DNA from: Amoebidium appalachense
Taxonomy: Eukaryota > Ichthyosporea
Direction: 5' to 3'
Length of the DNA stretch: 64,000 nucleotides
NCBI GenBank assembly: GCA_963693365.1
Contig: CAVNZM010000012.1
Span: forward strand, 8,122,001-8,186,000
How positions within the stretch are numbered: position 1 is the stretch's first letter; the number at the start of each line of letters is the position of its first letter. The notes beneath the pieces were generated by a model, which was given only the letters and a program-made list of their open reading frames with translations, was not told the DNA's origin and made no database searches. A program made the translations under genes and the position numbers. This document shows positions 16,161-47,830 of the stretch, in pieces.

Positions 16161-16440
16161 AAACACACACACCAAAAAGGACGATCTTCGTGCCGTTGAT
16201 CACTGGGCAGTCAACGGTGTCCACTACCAAAAGACACTTCTTGCATGGCTGGAGAGACAGGACAAACACGAGCAAAAGGTGAAGGTTCTGTTCAGGAAAT
16301 GCTACGGACCCGGAAATGAAACAAGGTGGATTGTTAATTGGCGGCTGTTTTATTTGGCATGTGCGGGATGTTTTGGGTACAACGGGGGCAATGAGTGGTT
16401 TGTGACTCATCTGCTCTTCCAGAGGCCCGTAGAGGCATGA
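12485..16440 (+). CDS. SAM-dependent methyltransferase, CFA synthase / coclaurine N-methyltransferase-like, four exons
   Basis: Exons 12485-12730, 13812-13949, 14593-15060 and 16180-16440, all phase 0; 370 aa. Class I methyltransferase of the cyclopropane-fatty-acyl-phospholipid synthase superfamily, closest in architecture to plant coclaurine N-methyltransferase-like and related bacterial enzymes. Evidence: [18 protein letters not shown] (129-residue N-terminal region), SAM motif [14 protein letters not shown] at 141-153, [24 protein letters not shown] (EMFEHM 212-217), [17 protein letters not shown], and a C-terminal [12 protein letters not shown]...WRLFYLACA block. The substrate cannot be read from sequence: CFA synthases use membrane lipids, while the plant relatives use amines. 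The N-terminus is hydrophobic ([17 protein letters not shown]). ATG 12485 is the first in a frame that is open back to 12371, so an upstream exon is possible. The last acceptor (CCAAAAAG) lies in a CA repeat but keeps frame and homology. Confidence 0.9.
15701..16165. repeat. CA repeats and C-runs in methyltransferase intron 3
   Basis: (CA)n at 15701-15822, a C-run to 15860, then an element B copy, then a C-run at 15970-16010, and further alternating CA and C blocks to 16175. The acceptor of the last exon follows directly. Confidence 0.9.
15871..15969 (+). mobile_element. Dispersed element B, copy in methyltransferase intron 3
   Basis: Contains TTATTATGCATAC, TTTGCACTCTGCATTGTG, TTGCGTACT and ends ACACATTCTAACG, directly followed by a long C-run. 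Sense orientation relative to the host gene. The head is missing. Confidence 0.6.
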
Positions 16441-16481
16441 GCTGTTTTTGGGCTTGAGTGAGGGGAGATGGTGTTTGCCCC

Positions 16482-16533
<52 letters not shown>

Positions 16534-17086
16534 TGACAGTGTGTGTGTCTATTCTTTTATCCTTTCTTTCTTCTCATTTCCTTTCTTTTTTGGGAAGAGG
16601 GGAGGGGGGGGGGGGGGGGGGGGGGGGGTCGATGGACTTTGTGGCAAAGATTGTTTCTTTCACAGGACCGTTTAGAGCTCGCAGCAGCCGAGAGAGAAAG
16701 AGCAAGGGAGAAGGGGTTGTGATTTTTTGTGAATTTTTCTGGTTTTGGGGACTCTGCAAAGCTGCTGGTTCTACACGGGAATAAGGTTGGTGGTTAAGCA
16801 AAAATAATGATGTTTTCTGATTACGTAGCACCGAATTTTTTTATCTTTTTTCTTTTATCTTTTTTTCTCCTCATCCCGTTCTGTACACGTATGCGTAAAT
16901 CTTAATGATTTTTATTTTTTATTTTTATTATTTTTATGATTTATCAAGGATGACATTAGTATTAGTTTAAGTGGTATCAAATATGACGAAAATTGTGGAC
17001 ACCGTTGAGTTCACTGGCCGAGTGGTTTGAAGGTTACTTGGTAGATGTAACGTATGACAATCTATGTACTTGTGTATGGTGTAAGA

Positions 17087-17092
17087 AATAAA
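17087..17092 (+). terminator. Poly(A) signal of the methyltransferase gene
   Basis: AATAAA in GTAAGAAATAAAAATAAAAC, about 650 bp after the stop codon; an overlapping second copy follows. Confidence 0.5.
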
Positions 17093-17163
17093 AATAAAAC
17101 GGACGTACAGCAATTTGAAATGTTTTGTTTACCTTAGGATATAACAGCAAAATGCAACCCCTC

Positions 17164-17225
<62 letters not shown>

Positions 17226-18128
17226 ACCCACCCACACACCCACCAACCAGCACCACCACCACCACCACCTGCCCAATCCATCCCCTTGCATGTGATATAA
17301 GGGCTTGAACCGGTGTTCAGAGGGCTGTGCCTGTTCCGCCAAGGCCATCCCTTTATTAGCTAATTCAGAACTCCCTCCCCTCTCCCCCCCCCCCCTCTCT
17401 CTCTCTCAAGGTTCTCTCTCTCTACCTCTCATAGTTCTACCTCCGGCCGCGGGGCCGAGGTGACACCTCTCTCGCCCTCTGTCCCCCCCCCCCCCCCCCC
17501 ATCCCCCCCCCCCCCCCCCCCCCCCCCGCCCACGAACAAAACAAACGCGGCTTGCGTAAGTGGATGCTTGTTCAACGAATCCGAAACGAGTACATTTGTG
17601 ATTGGCGCACTTATTTTGCCGGAACAAAGACAGAGCCTGGCAGAAAAACGGTTATCAGCGATTTTTTTTAATTATTTTTTTTAACGGGTATTGTGTGGGA
17701 TCATAGCAGTTCTGTAGTAGGCCGGGCCCAGTTAGCAGCATATGTTCGTCAGTATTTCATCATTCGAACAGTCCTTCTAACCAGGGGGTGATAAGAATTT
17801 CTTCTGTGGACGGGTGAACGAATTTCTTGTTTGGGACATGGCATGGCAGCCACACACAGAAGCACCTTATAAGCCTGACTCAATCTAGCATCTTTGGATG
17901 TGAAATTTGAAGGATTGTCGCCGAAATTGTAGCTCTCAAGTTATAGGGGAGCATGTAGGTTGGGGAACAACTTCTCTCACGTCAAAAGCATCAAGCAATT
18001 TGTATACTCAAGTAGCCAGACATCTATCCATAGCTTGGTGAGATCTTGACAAAACAGCTGTTTTTTTCCTAGCACATTTGTTAAAGCATATAAGAAACCA
18101 GAAAGCAGACTCCGTTTCCTTGGGAAAA
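17093..18128. other. Intergenic between methyltransferase and nicastrin
   Basis: Contains C-runs at 17167-17210 and 17481-17527, and unique DNA at 17530-18128 that should include the nicastrin promoter. I see no TATA box near the nicastrin start. No gene is seen here. Confidence 0.6.
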
Positions 18129-37775
<19,647 letters not shown>

Positions 37776-38035
37776 ATACAATCTAGATCTGGTTTGGCTG
37801 TGAAGGTCCCAGCAGTGTGCCGAGCAGTAGAGCCATGGGATGGCAACGTGCCCGACAATATACGAAATGTCGGGTGGCTTGATCTCCAACTCTTTTTTGG
37901 TTTTTTGTTTTTTTAACTTGTTTGGATAGTATGTTCTGTATTGCTTCTTTTTTTTTGAACCCAGTTTCCTGTAAAGTTTAGAATACGGAAATGCGGTAGT
38001 GGGAGTTGGTGAGAATTCTACTGGGAGAACAAGAG

Positions 38036-38078
<43 letters not shown>

Positions 38079-38815
38079 CTTGTGCAAGTGAAAATGGTCG
38101 AAAACTCTTCTTACCACTAAGGACGAAGCAATTTCACTGCCTGGGATGAATAGCATGGAAACGAGCACGTGTATATGCAGTACATCGGACTAGCACCCAA
38201 CAAATTCATGTTACATGTCGCATACACAGATGCAGCAATAGGTGGGAAGGGTTAAAGCTTATGATTCGGAAATCTTAAGCTAATAATCTTTTCTCTACCC
38301 ACCCCATCCCATCCCATTGAATTTCCGTGATTTTAGATTTGTACTTGCACTCTGCACCCAAAACTCAAAAATAACGTTAACTAATTTTTTTTGCTCACAC
38401 AATGACATACAAGTCATATAAGCAAGCCCAAATCCTCTAAGGGTTAAACAACATGTTTGTGCCAATTGCAAGCACCCACAGTCTCAATACTTGCTGGCCA
38501 AGTACTATTGATAGCGCATTGGGATATATATAAACTTTGATACATGTGATGCTCGAGATGACTGTAAACCGAGCTATTCAACAAAATGCATACACTGTAG
38601 TACCGGTGCCATACTGTATACCACAATCTGGAAATGATAGGACACAATGAAAGGTGTTGAAATTCAAGATGTACATTTGAGTCGACATATATATGCTCGC
38701 ACAGACTTCCATCAGATTCCATATGTGCGGGCATATCGTCGCCATCTAAATCAACCATGATAAACAATATAAAGTGGCACACGCACGCGCGCGTACATAC
38801 AATGCCATGCATGCG

Positions 38816-38885
<70 letters not shown>

Positions 38886-39946
38886 CATACACATATTCAG
38901 CGCGCGCGCAACACTAACACACACACACACACACTCACACACACACATCGTCATATACACACACACGCATACACGCCCGCACGCATGTCGTGCACACCGT
39001 GTGCACACGTACGCGTGCACTTGGCACGTTCATTTGTACACACCGGCACACATGCTTAAATTTTGTGAGCTTATGATGCTGAATGTACCCACCTGATCAG
39101 TGCATGCATGCAAGCGGGTTCAATGAGTCGCACAGATTCCCAGGCGTACTAACACACTGAGTCTGTGACACCCTAGCTCTCGCGTTCACTCAAATTAACG
39201 GTTTCGAACACACGCACATCAGTGCATAATATGTATCAGCGCCCCTCAACTTCTCAACCCCCCGACCCACCGTGATATGTGCACGTGCACATGTGGGTCT
39301 AATATTAGCAGCTGCACATAGCGTACATCGCCGCAAATCTCGAGCTCGAGAGAACGCACGCATACATACGGCCACGGACAACTAATATATTTAGTTTTTA
39401 GTGCACATGTGCACACGCACGGCGCTGGCAGGCACACAAAAAGAGATGGGATCGAAAGGCCAAAGAAAAGACCTGTGGCAGCTCGTGGTGCACAATTTAT
39501 TTTTTGCTTAATTCTCCTGTAGCTTGCACATAGCTGACATTTATTTGCATGCCACGCCACATGCACCGCACTGTGTAGGCTAGGCCTACATACAGGCCTG
39601 CGCTCGACGTCTCGCTGCGCTCGCCCCTTGCAGCTTCAGCGAGCCCGGGCCAGGCCCCGGGCGCAGAGGCCAGTACTGCATGGTGTGGCTGCAGGTGCGC
39701 ATGCCTCCATCACGAATAGATCTATTCCCGTGCAGCTATTGGCCAACAGCCTGAATCTAAATATTACCATCTGAAGCCAAAAATAGAAAAAGGTCTTGGC
39801 CCAGAAGTCCAACCGAATGGATGACGTCACAGAGACGCAATTGAGCCACATGGCCGGCGCCACACGCTCACACACACACACGAACGGTCACAAGACAGAC
39901 AGCAAGGAAAAAACGCTAGAAACCTTATTCCTCAAAAAACTTGAAA
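37776..39946. other. Intergenic between nicastrin and TOM5
   Basis: A G-run of about 40 bases at 38038-38078, unique DNA at 38080-38770, CA/CG-rich DNA at 38775-39060, and a promoter-like unique stretch with a CRE at 39822. No gene recognised. Confidence 0.6.
39822..39829. promoter_or_regulatory. Palindromic CRE octamer upstream of TOM5
   Basis: TGACGTCA about 118 bp before the TOM5 start codon, a position like those upstream of cathepsin C and histone H1. Confidence 0.4.
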
Positions 39947-40052
39947 ATGTTCCAGTTTCCCACCCCTACCGCTGAGGAGAAGGCGCGCATGCGCGAGATG
40001 GTGTGGGGGACGGTTAAGTCTTTTGCCATCTACATCGGTCTGCTGAGGGCAG
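39947..40052 (+). CDS. TOMM5: TOM5-like subunit of the mitochondrial outer-membrane import complex, first exon
   Basis: Encodes the first 35 residues: MFQFPTPTAEEKARMREMV (1-19) followed by WGTVKSFAIYIGLLRA. The pattern KxRMRExV...FxIYxxLLR matches animal TOM5, a tail-anchored protein of about 50 residues that sits beside the Tom40 pore. The exon ends phase 1 at a GTGTGT donor. The remaining 15 or so residues must come from a downstream exon; the best phase-compatible candidate is 42684-42730. Family assignment rests on this one helix, so a different small membrane protein is possible. Confidence 0.6.
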
Positions 40053-40170
40053 GTGTGTACGTGTTTATGTGTTCGTGCGTGTTTGTGTGTGCGTGTGCAT
40101 GTTCCTTCGCTTTTGCATGCTTGCGTGCGTGTCTGCCTGTGTGAGTGTCTGCCTGTGTGCTTGTATGAAG

Positions 40171-40213
<43 letters not shown>

Positions 40214-40677
40214 ATGTGTATGTGCATTCGTGCGGGCAGGCGAACGTGCAGGCGTGCTTTTGTGCTTGCGTGCGTGCATGACACCGTGGGTGTGGGTGTG
40301 GGTGTGGGGGTCCGTATGTGCGTGCATGTAGGGAAGTTGTTCGATACTTCGGGCCCTGCGTGTGATGCTGTGAATTATTGCTTTTCTTTTCCCCGTTGCG
40401 AGTTTTGTGCTTGGGAGGCATACGTTTTAATCCCCCCCCCCCCCCCCCCCCCCGTCTCCCCGTTCGCTGCGTCCAACACACCCCCCTTCTCCTTTTTGCT
40501 TGGCGTTTTTATTGCCTGTGCAAGCTTGCTTGGTGATGGGTGGGAGGAGATCATGTTTAGGTTGAAATGGACGGAAATGTCCAGGGTGTTACTTCGTGCT
40601 CATATATGCATGTGTTTGCTTGCGTGTGCCCATGTGGGAGTGTGTGTTCGTGGAAGGTGGAAGAAGAAGAGGTGTAT

Positions 40678-40722
<45 letters not shown>

Positions 40723-42683
40723 ATTTTGGGCCCTCTCCTTGTTTGCTTCACGGTGTCACACTGAGGCCTGAGTTCTGTGTGGAGGTTGTGCATGTTCGAG
40801 CTGATGTTGTGTGATGTTCGTGCGTGTGTAGTGTGGCCGCACGTACCGGAGTTTTGTGCCTGCAACCTTCACTTCGCTTTATTCCCTCCCCCCCCCCCCC
40901 CCTTCCCCCCTTTCCCCCCTTGTGCTTCAAGTTCTTCTTTCGTTTTTTCTACTTCCTCGCCTTCTGGTCAGGGAACAGTTGCGCTAGTGTATGTGAGTGG
41001 AAAGTGGGCAGAGTTTTCTTGGTTTTATATGCCCCCCCCGTGCTCATCCTGCTTGGGGTTACGATGTGTGTGTGCTTGTGGGTGTGGGTGTGTGGTGGGG
41101 GTGGGGGTGGTGTTGGTTGTTTTTTTCTGCGCACGGAGAGGGGGGGGGGGAAGGGTTAGGGTTACAGAACGACGGGAGTTAAGAATGTGTAGTGCTGATA
41201 TTTACCTTGCCGACCACTGACTGATCGGAGACTTACACACACAACACGTACTGTAAACACCACAAAGATACTGGCATGAACACAGGAAAACGTTTTGGCA
41301 GGATGATAATCTTGTTTTTGACTTTGTGGTTTCCCCATGGGGTGGGAGGTCTGGGGTGTGTGTGTGTGTAGGTGCAGGGGGGGGAGGGGGTATCCGACGT
41401 GGGCTTGTTGCTTCTTTGATATACTATTGAGGTTCTTGCGGTCGGAGGGGGGGGGAGGGGGGGGGGGGGGGCAGGAGGGAGAGTGTGTGTTTAAATTGTT
41501 CATGTGTGGTTGTGTTTGCTTGTTTTTTTGGGGGGGGGGTGTTGGGGGGGGGGGGGGGGGGGGGGGAGGAGGAGGTGAACTAACAAGTATTTTTTCACAT
41601 GCACTCGGCTGTCCATGAATACACACACACCAACCCCCCCCCCCCCCCCCCCCCTCCCCCTCCAAAACACACACACACATACACACACACACCTCATGTA
41701 TTACCAATGCCGCACATTTGCACATGCTCGAGCATACATGCACCTGTATACAACGAACACGCACACATACATCCATCACACACACACACTCTCACTCACT
41801 CACTCACTCACTCACACACACACACAAACGCATGCACACACACATACACACAGCACCGTATGCTATCTCCTACACTGCCGAGTTCGTCATGCACTAAGTG
41901 TCCATCTACCGACACCCACGTGACCGACGCAAACACGTGCAACGTGATCGAGAGAACACCGCGGAAACCGAAAGAATGTGGTGCTCACCGTGCGAACCAA
42001 AGTTCAAGAATGAATACGACAAAAATGTAGATCTTTTCAATTTTCAAGGGGGGTAAGGGGGGGTCTATCTTGTTGACATAAGAGAATGATGCATGATAAC
42101 CGTTTTTAAGTGTTTACATTCACACCGTTTTTGTGAGTGGGTGCAAGGGGAGGCGTGCGTTTTGTACAAAACCGCTGGTAGAAATTTAGACCAACGTAAG
42201 GTACATGTGTAAGGAGGTCGCGGCATTATCCGGTTGGCGCTGTGCTGCTTAACCGCGGGAAATGATGAAATATGCAACCGTTTTCCCTGTTTGCTGTGAT
42301 ATATGCATCCTTCTTTTCCTATTTGCTGTGCTGCTTAACCGCGAAAAATGGTGCATTATGCAACCGTTTTCCCTCTTTGCTGTGCTGAGATTGATGATAT
42401 ATGCAACCGTTTTTCTTGTTTGCTGTGCTGCTAAACCTATTTTGCTGCACTCGCTGGGTGTGAACCTCCCCCCCCCCCCCCCCCCCCTCCCCTGGGGGTG
42501 CCGCCCGCTCTCTCCGTCAGTGACACACACACTAAATATATCACATCACACCTGCCCTTCTCTGATCAATATTCAAGACGGGACCCAACCACATGCATGG
42601 TCAATGCGGTTTTGCATTCAATTAGCTCGGGTACTGTGGATGATCAATTCTTATAATGTGTCCTGTCACGGTGTGCTTTGCAG
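40053..42683. other. Presumed TOM5 intron or intergenic DNA
   Basis: Contains a tetranucleotide (GTGC)n tract at 40169-40212, G-runs at 40691-40720 and 41543-41567, CT/C-rich DNA at 40886-40920 and a (TCAC)n tract near 41790-41815. No other gene seen. Confidence 0.4.
42235..42445 (+). repeat. Degenerate tandem repeat with TATGCAACCGTTTTCCC core
   Basis: About four irregular copies of a 40-55 bp unit built from TTTGCTGTGCTGCTTAACCG and TATGCAACCGTTTTCCCT. Unit lengths vary because of internal deletions. Confidence 0.7.
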
Positions 42684-42730
42684 TCGGCATGGTGGTGGAT
42701 CCCGGTCCTCCGGGAGAAAAAGAGGCCTAG
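42684..42730 (+). other. Candidate last exon of the TOM5-like gene
   Basis: Follows TTTGCAG. Read in the phase required by the first exon, it gives VGMVVDPGPPGEKEA and a stop, for a total of about 50 residues, the usual TOM5 length. The residues do not match the family's C-terminus, so this is a weak candidate. Confidence 0.2.
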
Positions 42731-43415
42731 AGTTGAGCCTCCCCCAAGGCCTCCTAGATACAACCAGGCCTTGGCCTCCCCCCCCCCCCCCCGCCGCCGC
42801 CCGACCGCACGCGACCCAAAACACACACAAATACACACACGCGCGTGCGCGCACGCGCAACCTGCCGACGTGTGCGTATGCACACGTGTACAAAGAAGAC
42901 CAAAGATGCGAAAACATCGCAATGATGTGCAGTGCAATCGAGAGCGTACGTGTGGAAACGTAACAAAAAGAAGCTTTGCACTTGCACAACAGCCTCGATC
43001 GCATGCGGGCATTCACATGTGTACGTGCGCTTGCAATCGCGGGTCTGGGGTGTGGTAGGCAGGCCTTGCATGCACGCACAACCATGTATTCACATTCACG
43101 CCGGACAACACAATGCAGATATTGCATTGCGTACGCATAAGCTTAGGAGTATGCAAGGGTGCACTCAGTAGCGCTAGCAGAGCCCATTCTGTGTATGTGT
43201 GCTCGTGTGCACGTGTGTGTGTGGAAGAAGGGGGGAGGGGGGGGGGGGGGGGGGGGGGGAAGGGACGGGACGGGAATGGCTGTGTAACAGTTTTGTCCAT
43301 GTATTCTCTCGTGATCACCCATGTCCACACACACTCAGGGGCATGCATTGTGTGCCTGCTTTTATGCAAAAACGACAATGTAGGCGATTCATAAGGAATA
43401 TCGAGCACACTCAAC

Positions 43416-43421
43416 TTTATT
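43416..43421 (-). terminator. Poly(A) signal of the CAP gene
   Basis: AATAAA on the minus strand about 190 bp after the CAP stop codon. Confidence 0.5.
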
Positions 43422-43609
43422 GTCTGCTTAACCAACCCATACTAATACCGTTGTTACCCGGTCACCGCTGGAAACACAGAACAGGAATATACGATCGTAA
43501 TAAGCTAACACTAACACTAAGACGGTAGCCTATGGAGGCAATCCAAGGCAATATGGTATTTTCTTTCTCGTATTCGCATAATTTACGGAAAAGTCCGAGC
43601 TGGGGGGAT

Positions 43610-43943
43610 TTAACCGCTGCTCTCGGGGATATCAGTGACGAACTTCTTGGTGGTGGCGTTGTATTTCGAGCGGAACTGCTCAGGAATGGGGTGCTCCACC
43701 TGCGAAATTTCAAAATTTCATCAGTGCGAAGTCTTGCTTCCCTTTTTCACTCTGACCATTTGTACGGACCATATTCACCACCAGATTTTACTCATTCATC
43801 TATGCCTTTGACGACCCACCCTCGTGGTAGAATACATAGTAACCATTATGTGTACAAGTGTATGGGGCTTGGAGAGAAAACATTCAGCAAAAACGAGAGA
43901 GCTCGAGTGACTTATTCATGTGACGGTAGGCGCAAGGGCAAAT

Positions 43944-44000
<57 letters not shown>

Positions 44001-45635
44001 TTATCCCTCTTTTCTTTCTTTTTTTTCCTTTTCCTTTTCTTTTCTTTTCTTTTCTTTCTTCTTCTTTTTTTTTTTTTTTTTTTTTGGGGGGGGGGGGGGG
44101 GGGGAGGGAACGGGGGGAGGGGGGATTCTTTACCATGTCGGCATCGGGGGTTGCACCTGGGACGGAGATGTTCATCTCCGAGCTCTTAGCGGAGAAGATT
44201 TCACAGGCCAGACTGTCGGCACTGAGGTAGATATGCACACCGTCGGTCTTGTCGATGTTGACCAGTGGCACGGTCTTGAGCACCTGTGTGCCATGCCTGT
44301 GTCAGGGGTTGTGGCTGGAAGGAAACCATGGGGATATTGGTACTAGAGGTGTCTTACCCCCATCAGATACCTCCTATCACCTCGACAGAGCACACACGCA
44401 CACCATTGCCCCCCCCCCCCCCCCCCCCCCCCCCCCAAAACACACACACCACCACCACCACATGCACACACGGCCCTCCCACCATCACAGATTATGTAAC
44501 GTAGAGCCACTTGAACAGTCAGAAGTCTTCATATCAGGATCGGATACAATGATGCAGGTGTGTGAGAGCTTGTAGGCATCCCACACATCGAGTATTTGGG
44601 GTACGAAATCAAGACATACCTGGACTTGCACACTCTGGCAGTTGACAATTTCGAACCCTGCAACGGTGGTGTCGAACACAACAGCGGTCTGGGGTGAATT
44701 GGTTAGATTTGATTGGTCGGACAGGAGATTGGCGCAAGTTGATTGACAGGTAAAGGATGGAAGTGATGAGGAGGGATATTGTCCCAAAAAGCGATGTGTG
44801 GGAACATCCATATGCACGAACTATTCATTCACCACAAAAAGTAGCCCATACACCATGCTTGTGTGTGTGTGATGATGTAGTGATGAAAATAGAATGTGGT
44901 ACTTCTATGTGCACGTGTGAGATGGTGGTCCTGCTGGTGTTGAGGTGTGTGTATGCACGTACGTATGGCCATGGATGTGTGTGCAGGTTGGGGGGGGGGG
45001 GGGGGGGGGGGGGAGGGGGGGGGGGTGGGGGGGGAAGAAGGAGAAAAGGGAAGACGAGGGGAAGGAAGAGGGGGGGGGGGGGGGAGGGGGGGGTAGTGCT
45101 GTACGTGATCAAGAGTTGTGCCTGCACCAAGATTGCATATTGGCTATACTTTGTGTCCACACACACATGCATGCACAAAGGGTGGCAAGGTTAGGCAACG
45201 GCTGAAGACAACGGGCTAGGTGGAAGAAACGCGGGTAGGTGTGGTAGATGCATCACCTGAGTCTATTCAAAAGTGTGTGCGTTGATGGTGATGCTGTACA
45301 TGTGAGGTGTGTGTGTGCGCACGCTTGCGTGTGCGTCCGTGCGCGCGTGTGTGTGTGTGTATGGTGGGAGGTGGGTGGTGGTGGTGGTGGTGGTGGTGTG
45401 TTGGTGGTGTGGTGGTGGTGGTTGGGGGAAGGGGGGGGGGGGAAAGCAAAACCTTTTTGCAGCTGTCCAGGACAATGGAGTTGACCTTCTTGTTGATCTT
45501 GATGACCGACCCAGTGCACTTGTAGATGTAGACCGTCTGTGCATGCAGCCAATGAGCCAATGAGGATACGAGACATGCCTGTGCATGAGGGAGTGCCCAG
45601 TATGGCCACATAGTGAAGGGCACCCTTAACACACA

Positions 45636-45682
<47 letters not shown>

Positions 45683-46423
45683 ACACACACACCAAAAAAA
45701 CAAAACAAAAAAAAAAAACCGTGATTCCCTCCACCCTTTTTGCCAACTTCCTACCGGACGTGTGTGTGTGTAAAAAGGGACGTGGATCCCCGGGGGGGGG
45801 GGGGGGGTTTGAATGCGTCAAAAAGTACGAAGTACACAAGAACAAACGGATAACACGATGCAGAATAAAGCCATACATAAAGAGTATGCATAATAAGCAG
45901 AGCCCATCCTCAGGGGGGGCCCACGTCATCCACAGTACCCGAGTTTCGACCTTATTCACCTCGTTAACGAAACCCAACTCAGATACTGTTTCACTTGAAC
46001 ATGGGTAGGTCACCCGTCTTGATCAGAGACGAGCAGGGTTGCTTATGCAGGCAAGGGCAGTGGGAAAGGCCGGGAGTTGAAGTTGCAGCAGTAAGCAGAA
46101 GGAAGAAAAATATAGATAGGAACTCAGGAGACGGGGCTTCTAGGAAGCTCCCCCGTCGATACCTAAGTCGATACTTCCCTGGCTAACACACTACACCAGC
46201 TAAAAAGAATTAAGTCCCGAAGGCCGCAGAATTCGCAATCAGAGGGGAAAATATGAGATTTGACCCACGCCGCAGGGTAGTAACACGCTTACTAGGGCGG
46301 AACTTTATCGTCTTCGAACGGAAAGCTATGCCCCTGGATGTCAGCCGGAAATATGGTATCACCCATTGCTTTGGGCTTGAAAAAAGCCAAACCGATAGTC
46401 CGAGTTATGTTACGCCGGCGGGT

Positions 46424-46460
<37 letters not shown>

Positions 46461-46564
46461 AGAAGGAGACGTCAATCAAAGGGGGAAGGGGAAGAGTGAT
46501 CTGGTGTGTGTGGCGGGACCAGGGGTGGTGGCATGTATGTGTGTGTATGTGTGAGAATGTGTAT

Positions 46565-46605
<41 letters not shown>

Positions 46606-47587
46606 GGGTGGGATGATGCCCACGGTGCGTTACAGAGTACGATGTGCACATGTAAAACGTTATCCAGACAGCACCGAGGAGGAGGAGGGGGGGGGGGGGG
46701 GGTTTGAATGCGTCAAAAAGTACGAAGTACACAAGAACAAAAGGATAACACGATGCAGAATGCAAGCCATACATAAAGAGTATGCATAATAAGCAGAGCC
46801 CATCCTCAGGGGGGGCCCACGTCATCCACAGTACCCGAGTTTCGACCTATTCCCCTCGTTAACGAAACCCAACTCAGATACTGTTGGGGTTTGAATGCGG
46901 AACACGGTACGAAGTACGCATACACGATGAGAAGCATGGTGCAGGACACATGCAATGGCAAACATTTAAGTATGCAACATCAGCCATGCGCACAGTATGC
47001 GTCATAAGCAGAACCCATCCTCAGGGAGGGCCCAAGTCATCAATTGCGTCTGAGTTTCAACCCCTTAGCCCGCGTATATACGACTCTCCAACTCAGACAG
47101 CAGCATCAACTGAACTTGGGGGGGTGCAGGGGGGGGGGGGGGGGGGGATGATGCCCGCAAGTGTGTGCGTGTGTGTGTGTGTGTCTGTGTGTCTGTGTGT
47201 GTGTCTGTGTGTGTGTATGCATGTGTGCGTCTGCATGTGTTGCTGGTGATGGTGATGGTAGGGGTGCCGGTGCCGGTGACGGTAATGGTAGTGGTGGTGG
47301 TGCGAGAGAGTGTGTATGGGTCGGTTGGGACGAGGGGGGGAGGGGAGGGGGGGGGGGGGGGGGAGGAGAGATGAACCTGAGACATGTCGCAGTCATCAAT
47401 GACCACGTCCTTGTTGTTGTCCTGCCACTCGACCTTCCACTTCTTCCCGTCCAGCTCACACATGGGTGTGCCCTTGACCTCCTTGCCAGCGGCTTTGGCT
47501 GGTGCTGATGCGTAATTAACAATCAGCAAGGCAGTGTGTGATGTGATGTCGATGTCTACAGCTCGCGTAATGTGATGCATCCATCCT

Positions 47588-47621
<34 letters not shown>

Positions 47622-47799
47622 CCCCTCCCCCCCTCCCACACACACATCAAAGAAATATCCACATGACTTTAATATAAGTCCTTTATCCCCCCCCCTCCCC
47701 CCCCCCCCCCCCCCCCCTACCCCCACGTTGCGCTCTTCATTCCCAAGTACCTGCAAACTGAATCTTACATAAGTCCTTTGTTCTGCCCCCCCCCCTCCC

Positions 47800-47830
<31 letters not shown>

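Noticed and set aside
17163-17348. tRNA gene on the minus strand
   Set aside because: The A and B boxes are too close, no anticodon arm fits, and the T-stem does not pair.
41150-41166. Telomere-like GGGTTAGGGTTA
   Set aside because: Only two units inside G-rich DNA; too short for an interstitial telomere.
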